Source of the DNA: Cedecea davisae DSM 4568
GTDB lineage: Bacteria; Pseudomonadota; Gammaproteobacteria; Enterobacterales; Enterobacteriaceae
Assembly (NCBI RefSeq): GCF_000412335.2
Contig: NZ_KE161030.1
Span: 468,014 to 532,013 of the forward strand
Direction: 5' to 3'
DNA length: 64,000 nt
Part shown: positions 1 to 13,232 of the stretch, in pieces
Layout: every line of letters starts with the position of its first letter
Position numbering within the stretch: the first letter of the stretch is position 1
The notes under the pieces: generated by a model
What the model was told of the DNA's origin: nothing
Seen by the model: the letters and a program-made list of their open reading frames with translations, nothing else
Database searches by the model: none
Position numbers and translations under genes: made by a program

Positions 1-2
1 TT

Positions 3-89
3 AAGACGCTGGCCGAGATTAATGGCCTCGCTATTACGGCTGTCAAAATCAAAAAAGGGCAGCTTATCGTGAATTACACGCTCGCATAA
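3..89 (+). CDS. 3' end of an unrecognised gene (partial)
   Basis: An open frame enters from the left edge and ends with TAA at 87-89, giving 28 residues ending in VNYTLA. The frame is protein-like, with alternating hydrophobic and charged residues (for example ITAVKIKKGQLIV), while the other forward frames stop early or read poorly. I do not recognise the family. In E. coli K-12 the gene upstream of dapB is rihC, and this tail does not look like RihC as I recall it. The beta-strand-like ending would fit a secreted or lipid-binding fold, but that is only an impression. Confidence 0.5.
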   Translation, partial: KTLAEINGLAITAVKIKKGQLIVNYTLA

Positions 90-164
90 ACGCCATGAGT
101 GCACCTTTTTAGCGCGAATTCTATTACTCTTGGGGAAATAACCGGGGCAGCGGGAGCCGTTTTG

Positions 165-185
165 CCGGGCTTGATTTAAGCCTGG
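165..185 (+). terminator. weak hairpin after the partial upstream gene
   Basis: An 8-bp stem with one G-U pair (165-172 with 178-185) closes a 5-nt loop. It is followed by an A/G-rich stretch and a short T run at 197-201, so it is not a classic terminator. It lies in the 243-nt gap before dapB, where it could end the upstream transcript. The dapB promoter must also lie in this gap; a TTGATA-like -35 near 206-215 is possible but not convincing. Confidence 0.3.
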
Positions 186-317
186 TAAAAGAAGGGTTTT
201 TATGGCTGATATTGATAACTGCCGCGTCATGACAGTAAATTCTAATTATCGCTGTTTTCGGCTGGCGGCCCGACACCGGGCTGGTTAACCTGAGAACGTT
301 TTCTACGAATTATTTAA

Positions 318-1154
<837 letters not shown>

Positions 1155-1207
1155 TTTAACTTATCCTTAGTGATGTGGTTGTTTCAATCGTAATCTATTG
1201 ATTGTCA

Positions 1208-1232
1208 GGGCAATATGTTATTGCCCTTTTTT
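1208..1232 (+). terminator. rho-independent terminator of dapB
   Basis: The stem GGGCAAT (1208-1214) pairs with ATTGCCC (1220-1226) around a 5-nt loop and runs directly into a T tract. It sits about 55 nt after the dapB stop and separates dapB from the carAB control region. Confidence 0.85.
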
Positions 1233-1485
1233 ATTGTCTTGATTTAATGGGTTTGATTTTAATTTTCACTTTAGAACCTTATAAAAACAACTTATCGTTC
1301 ATTTTTGTGTTGTGGTGTTGTTAATTTTGACCATTTGGTCTACTTTTTTACGCTGTTACGACCACTTTCCCACTATTCATGGTCAGCAACCGATTACTTT
1401 TCCTTTGTTAGCTGGCTATTTTGACCTTCAAATCAGATCTTTTTGCTCTGAGCGCTAAAATACACAGAAAAACTTCGCGATAAGG

Positions 1486-1514
1486 TAGACTTTTGCCCAG
1501 CCAGTCCCTAGAAT
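1486..1514 (+). promoter_or_regulatory. carAB upstream promoter (P1-like)
   Basis: A -35-like TAGACT (1486-1491) and a -10 TAGAAT (1509-1514) are separated by 17 nt. In E. coli, carAB has a pyrimidine- and purine-controlled upstream promoter P1 at the equivalent place, with the TAGAATGCCGCCG context also found here. The rest of the 468-nt gap (1233-1485) is AT-rich, and I see no gene in it. It would be expected to hold IHF, PepA, PurR and RutR sites, which I could not pin down by eye. Confidence 0.65.
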
Positions 1515-1556
1515 GCCGCCGTTTGCCAAAAATCCGAAAGGCAGACGCTTTTGCAT

Positions 1557-1613
1557 TTGATTCAGGAACTGGTTTTGAATTAATATGCGAATAAATTGAA
1601 TGTTTATTCCCTG
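1557..1613 (+). promoter_or_regulatory. carAB downstream promoter (P2-like) with two ARG boxes
   Basis: A TTGATT -35 (1557-1562) and a TAATAT -10 (1581-1586) lie 18 nt apart. Two arginine-repressor-like palindromes overlap and follow the -10: TGAATTAATATGCGAAT (1576-1592) and a second with core GAAT-GTTT-ATTC (1598-1609). This matches the known layout of the arginine-repressed P2 promoter of E. coli carAB, where hexameric ArgR covers paired boxes. Confidence 0.75.
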
Positions 1614-1622
1614 GAGGACGTT

Positions 1623-2771
1623 TTGATTAAGTCAGCGCTGTTGGTTCTGGAAGACGGAACCCAATTCCACGGTCGGGCCATTGGGGCATCGGGTACGGCA
1701 GTGGGTGAAGTCGTTTTCAATACCTCATTGACCGGTTATCAAGAAATCCTCACTGATCCTTCTTACTCCCGCCAGATAGTCACTCTTACTTATCCTCATA
1801 TCGGTAATGTCGGCACCAATGAAGCCGATGAAGAATCCTCCCAGGTACATGCGCAAGGCCTCGTCATCCGTGACCTGCCGCTGATTGCCAGCAACTTCCG
1901 CAGCACCGAAGACCTTTCTTCTTACCTTAAGCGCCATAACATCGTGGCGATTGCCGATATTGATACCCGCAAACTGACCCGCCTGCTGCGTGAGAAAGGC
2001 GCACAGAATGGCTGCATTATTGCTGGTGATAACGTTGATGCGGCGCTGGCGCTGGAAAAGGCAAAAGCCTTCCCGGGCCTGAACGGTATGGATCTGGCAA
2101 AAGAAGTCACGACTAAAGAAGCTTACGCCTGGCAGCAGGGGAGCTGGACGCTGGAGCACGACCTGCCGGAAGCCGCAAAAGCAGAAGATTTGCCGTTCCA
2201 CGTTGTGGCTTACGATTACGGCGCAAAGCGCAATATCCTGCGCATGCTGGTAGACAGAGGCTGCCGCCTGACTGTTGTTCCTGCGCAAACGCCAGCTGAA
2301 GAAGTGCTGAAGATGAATCCTGACGGTATCTTCCTTTCCAACGGTCCCGGCGACCCGGCACCGTGTGATTACGCTATCAGCGCGATTAAATCTTTCCTGG
2401 AAACCGATATTCCTGTGTTCGGCATCTGCCTCGGTCACCAACTGCTGGCGCTGGCGAGCGGCGCAAACACCGTGAAAATGAAGTTTGGTCACCACGGCGG
2501 CAACCATCCGGTAAAAGACCTGGATAAAGACTGCGTGATGATAACCGCTCAAAACCACGGTTTTGCGGTTGACGAAACCACGCTGCCTGCCAACCTGCGT
2601 GTGACCCATAAATCGCTGTTCGACGGCACCCTGCAGGGCATCCATCGCACCGATAAAGCCGCGTTTAGCTTCCAGGGGCACCCTGAAGCAAGCCCGGGGC
2701 CGCACGATGCCGCGCCGCTGTTTGACCACTTTATCGATTTGATTAAGCAATACCGTTCGACCGCCAAATAA
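1623..2771 (+). CDS. carA: carbamoyl phosphate synthase, small (glutaminase) subunit
   Basis: Hydrolyses glutamine and channels ammonia to CarB for carbamoyl phosphate synthesis, feeding both arginine and pyrimidine biosynthesis. I place the start at TTG 1623 ([12 protein letters not shown]). It gives 382 residues like E. coli CarA, also a TTG starter, and lies after a GGAGG site at 1613-1617. An upstream in-frame TTG at 1596 falls inside the second arginine box and is rejected. The class I glutamine amidotransferase domain occupies the C-terminal half, with the nucleophile in [11 protein letters not shown] and the His/Glu of the catalytic triad in [11 protein letters not shown]. It is followed by carB after 18 nt. 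Confidence 0.96.
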   Translation: MIKSALLVLEDGTQFHGRAIGASGTAVGEVVFNTSLTGYQEILTDPSYSRQIVTLTYPHIGNVGTNEADEESSQVHAQGLVIRDLPLIASNFRSTEDLSSYLKRHNIVAIADIDTRKLTRLLREKGAQNGCIIAGDNVDAALALEKAKAFPGLNGMDLAKEVTTKEAYAWQQGSWTLEHDLPEAAKAEDLPFHVVAYDYGAKRNILRMLVDRGCRLTVVPAQTPAEEVLKMNPDGIFLSNGPGDPAPCDYAISAIKSFLETDIPVFGICLGHQLLALASGANTVKMKFGHHGGNHPVKDLDKDCVMITAQNHGFAVDETTLPANLRVTHKSLFDGTLQGIHRTDKAAFSFQGHPEASPGPHDAAPLFDHFIDLIKQYRSTAK

Positions 2772-2789
2772 AATCAGGAGCTAAAGAAA

Positions 2790-5700
2790 ATGCCAAAACG
2801 TACAGATATAAAAAGCATCCTGATCCTCGGCGCTGGCCCGATTGTTATCGGCCAGGCGTGTGAGTTCGACTACTCCGGTGCTCAGGCGTGTAAAGCGCTG
2901 CGTGAAGAGGGCTACCGCGTTATCCTGGTGAACTCTAACCCGGCCACCATCATGACTGACCCTGAAATGGCCGATGCGACCTATATCGAGCCGATTCATT
3001 GGGAAGTGGTTCGCAAAATCATTGAGAAAGAGCGCCCGGACGCGGTGCTGCCTACGATGGGCGGCCAGACTGCGCTGAACTGCGCGCTGGAACTCGAGCG
3101 TCAGGGCGTGCTGGAAGAATTTGGCGTCACCATGATTGGCGCCACAGCTGATGCTATCGATAAAGCCGAAGACCGCCGTCGTTTCGACATCGCGATGAAA
3201 AAAATCGGCCTCGACACCGCTCGCTCCGGTATTGCGCACAATATGGAAGAAGCGCTGGCGGTTGCCGCCGACGTGGGCTATCCGTGCATCATCCGTCCTT
3301 CCTTTACCATGGGCGGCACCGGCGGCGGTATCGCCTATAACCGCGAAGAGTTCGAAGAGATTTGCGAACGCGGTCTGGATCTTTCCCCAACCAAAGAGCT
3401 GCTGATTGACGAGTCGCTGATTGGCTGGAAAGAGTACGAGATGGAAGTGGTTCGCGATAAAAACGACAACTGCATCATCGTCTGCTCTATCGAAAACTTA
3501 GACCCGATGGGCATCCACACCGGCGACTCCATCACCGTTGCTCCGGCTCAGACCCTGACCGACAAAGAATACCAAATCATGCGTAACGCCTCGATGGCGG
3601 TCCTGCGTGAAATCGGTGTGGAAACCGGCGGCTCCAACGTGCAGTTCTCGGTTAACCCAAAAACTGGCCGCCTGATTATCATCGAGATGAACCCGCGCGT
3701 ATCCCGCTCCTCGGCGCTGGCTTCTAAAGCAACCGGTTTCCCGATTGCTAAAGTGGCGGCGAAACTGGCGGTGGGTTACACCCTCGATGAGCTGATGAAT
3801 GACATCACCGGCGGCCGCACTCCGGCTTCGTTCGAGCCGTCCATCGACTACGTTGTGACTAAAATTCCTCGCTTTAACTTCGAGAAATTCGCCGGTGCTA
3901 ACGACCGTCTGACCACCCAGATGAAATCCGTGGGTGAAGTCATGGCGATTGGCCGGACCCAGCAGGAGTCGCTGCAGAAAGCGCTGCGCGGTCTGGAAGT
4001 GGGCGCTACCGGTTTTGACCCGAAAGTTAACCTTGATGACCCGGAAGCGCTGACCAAAATCCGCCGCGAGCTGAAAGATGCTGGCGCGGAGCGTATCTGG
4101 TACGTGGCTGACGCCTTCCGCGCGGGTCTCTCCGTTGACGGCGTGTTCAACCTGACCAACATCGACCGCTGGTTCCTGGTGCAGATTGAAGAGCTGGTTC
4201 GCCTGGAAGAGCAGGTAGCGGAAATCGGTATTACCGGCCTGAACCACGACTTCCTGCGTATGCTGAAGCGTAAAGGCTTTGCCGATGCGCGCCTGGCTAA
4301 ACTGGCCGGCGTGCGTGAAGCGGAAATCCGTAAACTGCGCGAGCAATATGGCCTCCACCCGGTCTACAAGCGCGTAGATACCTGCGCCGCTGAATTTGCT
4401 ACCGACACCGCTTATATGTACTCCACATATGAAGATGAGTGCGAAGCAAACCCGAACAACGACCGTGACAAAATCATGGTGCTGGGCGGCGGGCCGAACC
4501 GTATCGGCCAGGGCATTGAGTTTGACTACTGCTGCGTACACGCCTCGCTGGCGCTGCGCGAAGATGGTTACGAAACCATCATGGTTAACTGCAACCCGGA
4601 AACCGTCTCCACCGACTACGACACTTCCGACCGTCTCTACTTCGAGCCGGTTACCTTCGAAGACGTGCTGGAAATCGTCCGCGTTGAGAAGCCAAAAGGC
4701 GTTATCGTCCAGTACGGCGGCCAGACTCCGCTGAAACTTGCGCGTGCGCTGGAAGCCGCCGGCGTACCGGTTATAGGTACCAGCCCGGATGCTATCGACC
4801 GTGCCGAAGACCGCGAGCGCTTCCAGCATGCGGTTGAGCGCCTGAAGCTGAAACAGCCGGCTAACGCCACCGTGACCGCTATTGAGCAGGCCGTTGAGAA
4901 AGCGGTTCAGATTGGTTACCCGCTGGTGGTTCGCCCTTCTTATGTCCTTGGTGGCCGCGCAATGGAAATCGTCTATGACGAGGTGGATTTACGCCGCTAC
5001 TTCCAGACCGCGGTTAGCGTCTCCAACGACGCGCCGGTGCTTCTTGACCGCTTCCTTGACGATGCGGTTGAAGTGGATGTTGATGCAATCTGCGACGGCG
5101 AGACCGTGCTGATTGGCGGCATCATGGAGCATATCGAGCAGGCAGGCGTTCACTCCGGCGACTCCGCCTGTTCTCTGCCAGCCTATACGCTGAGCCAGGA
5201 AATTCAGGATGTGATGCGTCAGCAGGTACAGAAGTTAGCCTTCGAACTACAGGTGCGCGGCCTGATGAACGTGCAGTTTGCGGTGAAGGACAACGAAGTT
5301 TATCTGATTGAGGTGAACCCACGTGCGGCACGTACCGTACCGTTTGTCTCCAAGGCGACCGGCGTACCGCTGGCGAAAGTGGCCGCCCGCGTAATGACCG
5401 GCAAAACGCTGGTCGAGCAGGGTATGACCAAAGAAACGATTCCGCCGTACTACTCGGTGAAAGAAGTGGTGCTGCCGTTCAACAAATTCCCGGGCGTTGA
5501 CCCGCTGTTAGGGCCTGAAATGCGCTCTACCGGGGAAGTGATGGGCGTGGGCCGTACTTTCGCAGAGGCGTTCTCTAAAGCAATGCTGGGTAGCCAGTCC
5601 ACGATGCGTAAACCAGGACGCGCGCTGCTTTCGGTACGCGAAGGGGATAAAGAGCGCGTGGTAGACCTGGCCGCTAAGCTGCTTAAACAGGGCTTTGAGC

Positions 5701-6014
5701 TGGATGCAACCCACGGCACGGCCATCGTTCTGGGCGAAGCCGGGATCAACCCGCGCCTGGTGAACAAGGTGCATGAAGGTCGCCCTCACATTCAGGACCG
5801 TATCAAGAATGGCGAGTACACCTACATCATCAACACCACCGCTGGCCGCCAGGCGATTGAGGATTCCAAACTCATCCGCCGCAGTGCTCTGCAATACAAG
5901 GTGCATTACGACACCACCCTGAACGGCGGCTTTGCCACCGCAATGGCGCTGAATGCCGATGCGACCGAAAAAGTAATTTCGGTACAGGAAATGCACGCTC
6001 AGATTAAGAAGTAA
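2790..6014 (+). CDS. carB: carbamoyl phosphate synthase, large subunit
   Basis: Synthetase subunit that makes carbamoyl phosphate from bicarbonate, ammonia delivered by CarA, and two ATP. The 1074 residues show the classic internal duplication: two ATP-grasp halves, with [20 protein letters not shown] near the start of the first and [17 protein letters not shown] starting the second. The C-terminal MGS-like domain, from about residue 936, binds the allosteric effectors UMP, IMP and ornithine. It is translationally paired with carA, with AGGAG at 2776-2780 as ribosome site. Length and sequence match E. coli CarB throughout, with no sign of a frameshift. Confidence 0.97.
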   Translation: MPKRTDIKSILILGAGPIVIGQACEFDYSGAQACKALREEGYRVILVNSNPATIMTDPEMADATYIEPIHWEVVRKIIEKERPDAVLPTMGGQTALNCALELERQGVLEEFGVTMIGATADAIDKAEDRRRFDIAMKKIGLDTARSGIAHNMEEALAVAADVGYPCIIRPSFTMGGTGGGIAYNREEFEEICERGLDLSPTKELLIDESLIGWKEYEMEVVRDKNDNCIIVCSIENLDPMGIHTGDSITVAPAQTLTDKEYQIMRNASMAVLREIGVETGGSNVQFSVNPKTGRLIIIEMNPRVSRSSALASKATGFPIAKVAAKLAVGYTLDELMNDITGGRTPASFEPSIDYVVTKIPRFNFEKFAGANDRLTTQMKSVGEVMAIGRTQQESLQKALRGLEVGATGFDPKVNLDDPEALTKIRRELKDAGAERIWYVADAFRAGLSVDGVFNLTNIDRWFLVQIEELVRLEEQVAEIGITGLNHDFLRMLKRKGFADARLAKLAGVREAEIRKLREQYGLHPVYKRVDTCAAEFATDTAYMYSTYEDECEANPNNDRDKIMVLGGGPNRIGQGIEFDYCCVHASLALREDGYETIMVNCNPETVSTDYDTSDRLYFEPVTFEDVLEIVRVEKPKGVIVQYGGQTPLKLARALEAAGVPVIGTSPDAIDRAEDRERFQHAVERLKLKQPANATVTAIEQAVEKAVQIGYPLVVRPSYVLGGRAMEIVYDEVDLRRYFQTAVSVSNDAPVLLDRFLDDAVEVDVDAICDGETVLIGGIMEHIEQAGVHSGDSACSLPAYTLSQEIQDVMRQQVQKLAFELQVRGLMNVQFAVKDNEVYLIEVNPRAARTVPFVSKATGVPLAKVAARVMTGKTLVEQGMTKETIPPYYSVKEVVLPFNKFPGVDPLLGPEMRSTGEVMGVGRTFAEAFSKAMLGSQSTMRKPGRALLSVREGDKERVVDLAAKLLKQGFELDATHGTAIVLGEAGINPRLVNKVHEGRPHIQDRIKNGEYTYIINTTAGRQAIEDSKLIRRSALQYKVHYDTTLNGGFATAMALNADATEKVISVQEMHAQIKK

Positions 6015-6026
6015 CTTGTTAACCGG

Positions 6027-6049
6027 GAGGGAGCCTTCTGTGCTCCCTC
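6027..6049 (+). terminator. hairpin after carB
   Basis: A perfect 8-bp stem (GAGGGAGC 6027-6034 with GCTCCCTC 6042-6049) has a 7-nt loop and begins 13 nt after the carB stop. It lacks a clear T tract, so it may act as a weak or rho-assisted terminator or as a 3' end stabiliser. Confidence 0.6.
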
Positions 6050-6168
6050 TCACACTAATTAATACCCCACTCGCATACCATCTCCCTTATATCCAATTTT
6101 AATATAGCCTGACTTTGTCTATTTCTGACAGAGTGCGGCAGAACTTTTAATTTATAAGAGGTGAACTT

Positions 6169-6564
6169 ATGTGTGACGAATATGTTGAAAAGCCGCTTTA
6201 TTTGTTAATTTCAGAATGGGTGATGGCGGAAAACCGTTGGGTAAGCGCTAAAGAGATCGCAAAGCAATTTAATATGGATTACTGCAAGGCGATTAATACA
6301 GTCTCTTATATCCTCGCGCAAGTGAAAGAAATAAGCTGTGAAACCAGAATCATTCCTAACAAAATTGAGGGGCGAGGATGCCAGTGCCATCGGCTGGTAA
6401 GAGTGACGCATATTGACGAAAGAATTTATCTGCGTGCCGGATACAGTATCCAGGATAAAATGTTCAAAACTAAAAAAGCACCGCCTGTAGCCGCGGTGCC
6501 TCCCGAGGAACTTAATCGCGAGCAGAAATGGAAGATAATGCTGTCAAAAAGCATGCGCCGTTAA
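6169..6564 (+). CDS. caiF: CaiF, activator of the carnitine cai and fix operons
   Basis: DNA-binding activator that switches on the divergent caiTABCD and fixABCX operons anaerobically in the presence of carnitine. The 131 residues align along their length with E. coli CaiF: start MCDEYVEKPLYLLI, middle PNKIEGRGCQCHRLVRV, end LNREQKWKIMLSKSMRR. A helix-turn-helix-like stretch lies around residues 20-50 (WVSAKEIAKQFNMDYCKAIN). Codons are noticeably more AT-rich than in carB. An AGAGGTG ribosome site is at 6157-6163. The stop lies only 6 bp from the end of the convergent caiD, because caiE is absent. Confidence 0.93.
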   Translation: MCDEYVEKPLYLLISEWVMAENRWVSAKEIAKQFNMDYCKAINTVSYILAQVKEISCETRIIPNKIEGRGCQCHRLVRVTHIDERIYLRAGYSIQDKMFKTKKAPPVAAVPPEELNREQKWKIMLSKSMRR

Positions 6565-6570
6565 GCGCTG

Positions 6571-7356
6571 TTAGCGGCCTTTCCATACCGGCTCTCGTTT
6601 TTCAGCAAACGCCTGAGGTCCTTCGATAGCATCTTCAGAATGCAGCACGGCGGGATAATGTTTTAACGCGCCGCTGCGGATGTAACGATAACCTTCCTCA
6701 ACCGTCATCTCGCCGGTAGTGCGGCAAATCTCTTTGAGTGCGGCGATAGCCAGCGGCGCGCTGTGTATCAGTTGCTGTGCCAGTTCACGGGCGCTGTTCA
6801 GCAGTTCCTCCCCGGCGACAACGCGATTGATAATGCCCCAACGTAGCGCTTCTTCTGCATCCATGCGCCTGCCGGTCATAATCAGTTCATTGACGACGGC
6901 CCTGGGCAGCAGTTTGGGCAGGCGGAGTACGCCGCCGCTGTCCGGCACTATCCCGAGCAGGGCTTCCGGCAGCGCAAAGCAGGCATTTTCTGCACAGATG
7001 ATAAAATCAGCCGCCAGCGCCAGCTCGAACCCGCCGCCAAAGGCGTAGCCGTTGACCGCCGCAATCACCGGTTTATCGAGGTCAAACATTTCGGTTAGCC
7101 CGGCGAACCCTCCGGGGCCAAAATCAGCATCTGGCGCTTCACCTTCCGCCGCGGCTTTTAAGTCCCATCCGGCGGAAAAAAATTTCTCCCCGGCACCGGT
7201 AATTATCGCCACGCGCAGCTGCGGATCATCGCGGAAATTAACAAAAACCTCACCCATTTCAAAGCTGGTACAGGCGTCTATGGCATTGGCCTTGGGTCTG
7301 TCTAAGGTGATTTCAAGAATCGGGCCGTTGCGGATCAGATGTAATGATGTGCTCAT
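6571..7356 (-). CDS. caiD: carnitinyl-CoA dehydratase (crotonobetainyl-CoA hydratase)
   Basis: Crotonase-family enzyme that interconverts L-carnitinyl-CoA and crotonobetainyl-CoA. The 261 residues equal E. coli CaiD. The oxyanion-hole region [11 protein letters not shown] is near residues 63-73. The two acidic catalytic positions fall in [12 protein letters not shown] (about 106-117) and [14 protein letters not shown] (about 129-142). It is the last gene of the caiTABCD operon here; in E. coli caiE follows. It converges on caiF with a 6-bp gap. Confidence 0.95.
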   Translation of the reverse strand: MSTSLHLIRNGPILEITLDRPKANAIDACTSFEMGEVFVNFRDDPQLRVAIITGAGEKFFSAGWDLKAAAEGEAPDADFGPGGFAGLTEMFDLDKPVIAAVNGYAFGGGFELALAADFIICAENACFALPEALLGIVPDSGGVLRLPKLLPRAVVNELIMTGRRMDAEEALRWGIINRVVAGEELLNSARELAQQLIHSAPLAIAALKEICRTTGEMTVEEGYRYIRSGALKHYPAVLHSEDAIEGPQAFAEKREPVWKGR

Positions 7357-7429
7357 ATCTTTTCTCCGGTGTTATAAATATTCTTCACGGTATGGCTATT
7401 TGGCGGGAAACATTTGCCCGCCGTATGTT

Positions 7430-8983
7430 TTATTTCAGATGTTTTTTAATGATCTTCCCCGAGCAGTTGCGGGGGAGGTCTGATGTTATCTCCAGAAATG
7501 AAGGAACCTTGAATTTCGCCATATTCCTTTCGCAGAAACTAAAAAACTCATTTTCGCCCAGCGTTTCCCCTTCATTTAGCACGACAAAGGCTTTAATTGC
7601 CTCGTCACGAATAGAGTCTTTGGTTCCAATAACGACCACTTCCTGAATTTTTGGATGAAGAGCAATAATATTTTCCAGCTCTACGCAGGAGACGTTTTCC
7701 CCGCCGCGTTTGATCATATTGCAGCGCCGGTCGACAAAATAAAAAAAACCGTCTTTGTCACGGTAGCCGGAGTCACCGGTGTGAAGCCAGCCGCCGGGGT
7801 CGAACGCTTTGGCCGTGGCATCCGGACGGGCGTAATACTCCTTGAAAATGGTTTTGCCCGGCACGCCCTTAATGCAAATTTCGCCGGTTTTGCCCGCCGC
7901 TAAAGAGCGGTTTTGATCGTCCCGAATATCGGCTTCATAGCAAAATCCCGGGCGGCCAATAGACGGCCAGCGCCGCTTATCGCCCGGGCGATCGCCAATA
8001 ACGCCGACAATTGTCTCCGTCATTCCGTATGAGGTCAGCAACCTGACGCCGAACCGCTCAACAAATGCGTCTTTTCCCTGCTCGGGTAGATTGAGGTAGA
8101 ACATCACTTCGCGCAGGCTGTGCTGGCTGTCTTGCGGGGTCGGGGGCTGAGCCATCAACGTTTTTATCATCATCGGGATGCATTCTGTCACCGTAGCCTG
8201 GTAACGACGTACCTGGCTCCAGAAGGCTCGAGCGCTGTATTTCTCCAGCAGCACGAAGGTGGCTCCGGCCGAGAATGCCGCTATTGCCGCCGTGCACTGG
8301 CAGTCAATGTGGAAAGCGGGCATGGTGGTCAGATAGATGTCATCTTCCCGCAGGCCGCACTGCCAGGAGGAGTAATACCCCGCGAAGCGCAGGTTGTAAT
8401 GGGTAATGACCACGCCCTTTGGTCTCGAGGTGGTGCCGGAGGTAAACAGAATTTCCGCCGGATCGTCCGAGCACAACCAGGGCGTATACTCAGGCACCGC
8501 CGACTGGCGGTTTTTTAATGCCGTAAACAGGCTAACGTCTTCACTCGCCGTTGCCTGTTCGCCGATCAGGCAAATATGATCCAGCGGTGAAGCCTCGTCC
8601 CGTAGGGTCTGGCGGTATATAGAATAAAATTGTGGGGCGGTAACCAGCAGGCTCGCGCCGCTGTTTTGCAGGATCCACGCGCTTTCTTCACGCAGCAGGC
8701 GAGCGTTAATCGGCACCATAATGGCCCCCATTTTTGCCAGTCCAAACCAGCAAAAAATAAACTCCGGGCAGTTGTCCAGGTGCAGAGCAACCTTATCGCC
8801 TTTACGAATACCCAGGGCGTGAAACAGGTTTGCCGTACGATTGATCTCAGCATTCAGGCTGGCATAGCTATACTGCCGAACCTCGCCCGCAGAGGATTCA
8901 AAAATGAGCGCCGTTTTATTCCCGTAAACCTCGGCCAGGTCATCCCACATCTGGCCCAGGTTTTGTTCGCCAACGATATCCAT
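7430..8983 (-). CDS. caiC: carnitine/crotonobetaine-CoA ligase
   Basis: ATP-dependent acyl-CoA ligase that activates carnitine, crotonobetaine or gamma-butyrobetaine to prime the CaiB CoA-transfer cycle. The AMP-binding signature [17 protein letters not shown] lies near residues 161-177, SYGMTE near 310, and GWLHTGDSG and the RGGENVSC hinge in the C-terminal half, ending [15 protein letters not shown] choose the ATG at 8983 ([13 protein letters not shown]), giving 517 residues like E. coli CaiC. An upstream ATG at 9046 would overlap caiB by 32 nt and add 21 unmatched residues. The ribosome site is weak for either start. Confidence 0.93.
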   Translation of the reverse strand: MDIVGEQNLGQMWDDLAEVYGNKTALIFESSAGEVRQYSYASLNAEINRTANLFHALGIRKGDKVALHLDNCPEFIFCWFGLAKMGAIMVPINARLLREESAWILQNSGASLLVTAPQFYSIYRQTLRDEASPLDHICLIGEQATASEDVSLFTALKNRQSAVPEYTPWLCSDDPAEILFTSGTTSRPKGVVITHYNLRFAGYYSSWQCGLREDDIYLTTMPAFHIDCQCTAAIAAFSAGATFVLLEKYSARAFWSQVRRYQATVTECIPMMIKTLMAQPPTPQDSQHSLREVMFYLNLPEQGKDAFVERFGVRLLTSYGMTETIVGVIGDRPGDKRRWPSIGRPGFCYEADIRDDQNRSLAAGKTGEICIKGVPGKTIFKEYYARPDATAKAFDPGGWLHTGDSGYRDKDGFFYFVDRRCNMIKRGGENVSCVELENIIALHPKIQEVVVIGTKDSIRDEAIKAFVVLNEGETLGENEFFSFCERNMAKFKVPSFLEITSDLPRNCSGKIIKKHLK

Positions 8984-9014
8984 TACGTTCCGTCCGTGTT
9001 TTCTTTCGAGCGCG

Positions 9015-10256
9015 TCAGGCGAATGAACCGCTTTGCTCATCCTCAATTTTGGCCAGCCCCTTGCTGACCAGCGCTTCGATATCTGCCGTGCTGTAGCCGA
9101 TGTTTTTAAGGATGGCGGCGGTGTCCATACCCTGGGAAGGCATACCGCGCCAGATTTTTCCCGGGTGATTTTTGAATTTTGGCATGACGTTAGGGCCTTT
9201 GTATGTGCGGCCGTCCAGCGTTTGCCACTGCGTAATAGATTCGCGAGCGAGATACTGCGGATTGCCTTCGAGCTCGGGAACAGTCAGCACTTTTGCGCAG
9301 GCAATTTTCAGTTCGGCAAAGCGTGCCTGGACCTCGTTGATGGTGCGGGCCGCCAGCCATTTATCTAATTTTTCTTCCACTAGTGGCCCATAAGGGCACT
9401 CGACGCGGTGAATCAGCTGCGTGCCCTCCGGCACTTCCGGCGTGCCGATAAGGTGAGCCAGGCCGATATCTTTAAAGTTTTCGGTAATTTGACCAGCACC
9501 GACCAGCTCCATCACGATATAGCCGTCGGCACACTTATAAAGTCCGCAGCCTGCGTAGTAGGGATCTTTGCCCCTGGTCATGCGCGGGCAAATTTCGCCG
9601 CCGTTGAAGTAGTCCATCATGAAGTATTGACCCATGCGCAGCATCACTTCATACATTGCAACATCAATGCTTTCGCCTTTGCCGGTTTCGCGCACCTTAT
9701 AAAGCGCGGCCAGCGCGGCACTGGTGGCAGTCATGCCGGAAAAATAGTCTGCGGTGTAGGGAAAGGCGGGCATGGGCTGGTCAACATCGCCGTTCTGAAT
9801 AAGGTAACCGCTGAAGGCCTGAGCGATGGTGTTATAGGCCGCGAGGTTGGTGTATTCCTCACTGCCGTACTGGCCAAAGCCCGAAAGATGGGCAATCACC
9901 AGCTTCGGGTTATGCTGCCAGAGCAACTGGTCAGTTATACCGCGGCGAGCAAACGCCGGACCTTTGCTGGCTTCGATAAAAATATCGGTGGTTTCCATCA
10001 ACTTCAGAAAAGCTTCACGGCCTTCTTCTTTAAAAATATTCAGGGAGAGGGCGTGCAGATTACGGCGCGAGAGCTGCGGATAGTTGGGCTGGACGCGAAT
10101 AGTATCGCCGCTGGCTACATTTTCGATCCAGATAACTTCTGCGCCCCATTCAGCAAACATCTGCCCGGCAAACGGCCCGGCAATTTCGATACCTGAGAAC
10201 ACTACTCGTAGCCCGGAAAGTGGCCCAAAGGCGGGCATAGATAGACGATCGTTCAT
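9015..10256 (-). CDS. caiB: L-carnitine CoA-transferase
   Basis: Class III CoA-transferase that moves CoA from gamma-butyrobetainyl-CoA to carnitine. The 413 residues include the family N-terminus [22 protein letters not shown] and the catalytic aspartate in [11 protein letters not shown] near residue 169. The E. coli enzyme has 405 residues and ends at [11 protein letters not shown]. Here the chain continues for eight more residues (EQSGSFA-type tail), toward the caiC start. The gap to caiA is 63 nt. Confidence 0.94.
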   Translation of the reverse strand: MNDRLSMPAFGPLSGLRVVFSGIEIAGPFAGQMFAEWGAEVIWIENVASGDTIRVQPNYPQLSRRNLHALSLNIFKEEGREAFLKLMETTDIFIEASKGPAFARRGITDQLLWQHNPKLVIAHLSGFGQYGSEEYTNLAAYNTIAQAFSGYLIQNGDVDQPMPAFPYTADYFSGMTATSAALAALYKVRETGKGESIDVAMYEVMLRMGQYFMMDYFNGGEICPRMTRGKDPYYAGCGLYKCADGYIVMELVGAGQITENFKDIGLAHLIGTPEVPEGTQLIHRVECPYGPLVEEKLDKWLAARTINEVQARFAELKIACAKVLTVPELEGNPQYLARESITQWQTLDGRTYKGPNVMPKFKNHPGKIWRGMPSQGMDTAAILKNIGYSTADIEALVSKGLAKIEDEQSGSFA

Positions 10257-10319
10257 TGAAGATCTCCTGTTGTGCGTGTCAGTAGCCGCATCAACGGCGA
10301 TAAAGCTACATTCGGCGGC

Positions 10320-11462
10320 TTAGCGATACTGCTTCAGCACGGCGCGACCCAGAGTCAGGATCTGCATTTCATCGGAGCCTCCTGAAATGCGGTCAACGCG
10401 CAGGTCGCGCCAGAAGCGTGTGATGCGATGGTTGCCCGCAATACCCGCCCCGCCGAGCACCTGCATGGCGCTGTCCACCACCGCAAACGCAGCATTGGCG
10501 CAGAAATATTTGCACATTGCGGCATCGCCAGAGGTAATCGTACCGTTATCGCTTTTCCACGCAGTTTCCAGCAGCATGTTTTTCATCGAGCTTAGTTTGA
10601 TGGCCATATGTGCGAATTTTTCCTGAATTAGCTGGAAGCGGCCGATCGTTTCACCAAACTGCACGCGCTGGTTGGCATAGCGGGCGGCATCTTCAAATGC
10701 GCACATCGCGGTACCGTAGTTAGTCAACGCGACCAGGAAGCGCTCGTGGTCAAATTCTTCTTTAACGCGGTTAAATCCGTTTCCCTCGCGGCCAAACATG
10801 TCTTTTTCGTCCAGTTCGAGGTCATCAAAGTTAATCTCGCAGCAGCTGTCCATGCGCAGGCCGAGTTTTTCCAGCTTGTTGACCTGGATACCGGTTTTGT
10901 TCATATCAACAAACCATTCGGTATAGACGGGGGCGTCCGGAGAGGAGGCGTCTCTCGCCATCACTACGATATAGGGAACGTGGGCGCTGCTGGTGATGAA
11001 GCACTTGCTGCCGTTAAGGTAAACCTTGTTATTTTTGCGGGTATAGGTGGTTTTCAGACTACCGACATCTGACCCGGCGCCCGGTTCGATAATGGCAGAG
11101 TTCCACATCTGCTTGCCGGTGCCCCGAAATGCCATAATCTTGTCGATTTGCTCCGGCGAACCTTCGCGAAGCACGGTATTAAAGCCGCCCGGTAGCTGAT
11201 ACAGCACGTAGGTTGGCGCGCCCAGGCGCCCCAGTTCCATCCAGATGGCGGCAAGGGTGACGAACCCTGCATCAAGGCCGCCGTGCTTCTCCGGAAGCAG
11301 CAGGCCGTCTATGCCCATATCTGCCAATGTTTTGACAAAACGTTCAGGGTAGACGCTGTCGCGATCGCATTCGGCAAAATAAGCCTCCCAGTTCTCGCTG
11401 GCCATCAGTTCGCGAATGCCGGCGACAAACAGTTCCTGTTCGTCATTTAAGTGAAAGTCCAT
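10320..11462 (-). CDS. caiA: crotonobetainyl-CoA reductase
   Basis: FAD-containing acyl-CoA dehydrogenase-fold enzyme that reduces crotonobetainyl-CoA to gamma-butyrobetainyl-CoA, the electron-accepting step of anaerobic carnitine metabolism. The 380 residues match E. coli CaiA. The family motifs are visible: [15 protein letters not shown] (about 126-140), the FAD-contacting [20 protein letters not shown], and the C-terminal [21 protein letters not shown] and ISGGSDEMQ blocks. Electrons are thought to arrive via the FixAB flavoprotein encoded on the other side of the divergent promoter. Confidence 0.95.
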   Translation of the reverse strand: MDFHLNDEQELFVAGIRELMASENWEAYFAECDRDSVYPERFVKTLADMGIDGLLLPEKHGGLDAGFVTLAAIWMELGRLGAPTYVLYQLPGGFNTVLREGSPEQIDKIMAFRGTGKQMWNSAIIEPGAGSDVGSLKTTYTRKNNKVYLNGSKCFITSSAHVPYIVVMARDASSPDAPVYTEWFVDMNKTGIQVNKLEKLGLRMDSCCEINFDDLELDEKDMFGREGNGFNRVKEEFDHERFLVALTNYGTAMCAFEDAARYANQRVQFGETIGRFQLIQEKFAHMAIKLSSMKNMLLETAWKSDNGTITSGDAAMCKYFCANAAFAVVDSAMQVLGGAGIAGNHRITRFWRDLRVDRISGGSDEMQILTLGRAVLKQYR

Positions 11463-11487
11463 CTTTCAGCCTCTTGATATATTGGGT

Positions 11488-13038
<1,551 letters not shown>

Positions 13039-13232
13039 TTATTTTTGTTCCCGGACAATGTTTTTTGTTAGTTATTTATTGTGAGCAATATAGTTTCTTA
13101 GTGTCTCAGTCATTAATTCATAATGGTGATTCGCTTTTTCTTATTCTGTTATCTTGCCCACAGTTCTATTGTGTTTTTGTATTTTATTTATTACTTCAAT
13201 GTAATCATCTATTTGGGTTTTTTTTGTCATTA

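Noticed and set aside
1596-1622. Upstream TTG start for carA
   Set aside because: It lies inside an arginine box, and the start at 1623 gives the family length and has a GGAGG site.
3498-4829. 443-codon open frame opposite carB
   Set aside because: Antisense to a fully conserved carB; composition is that of a shadow frame.
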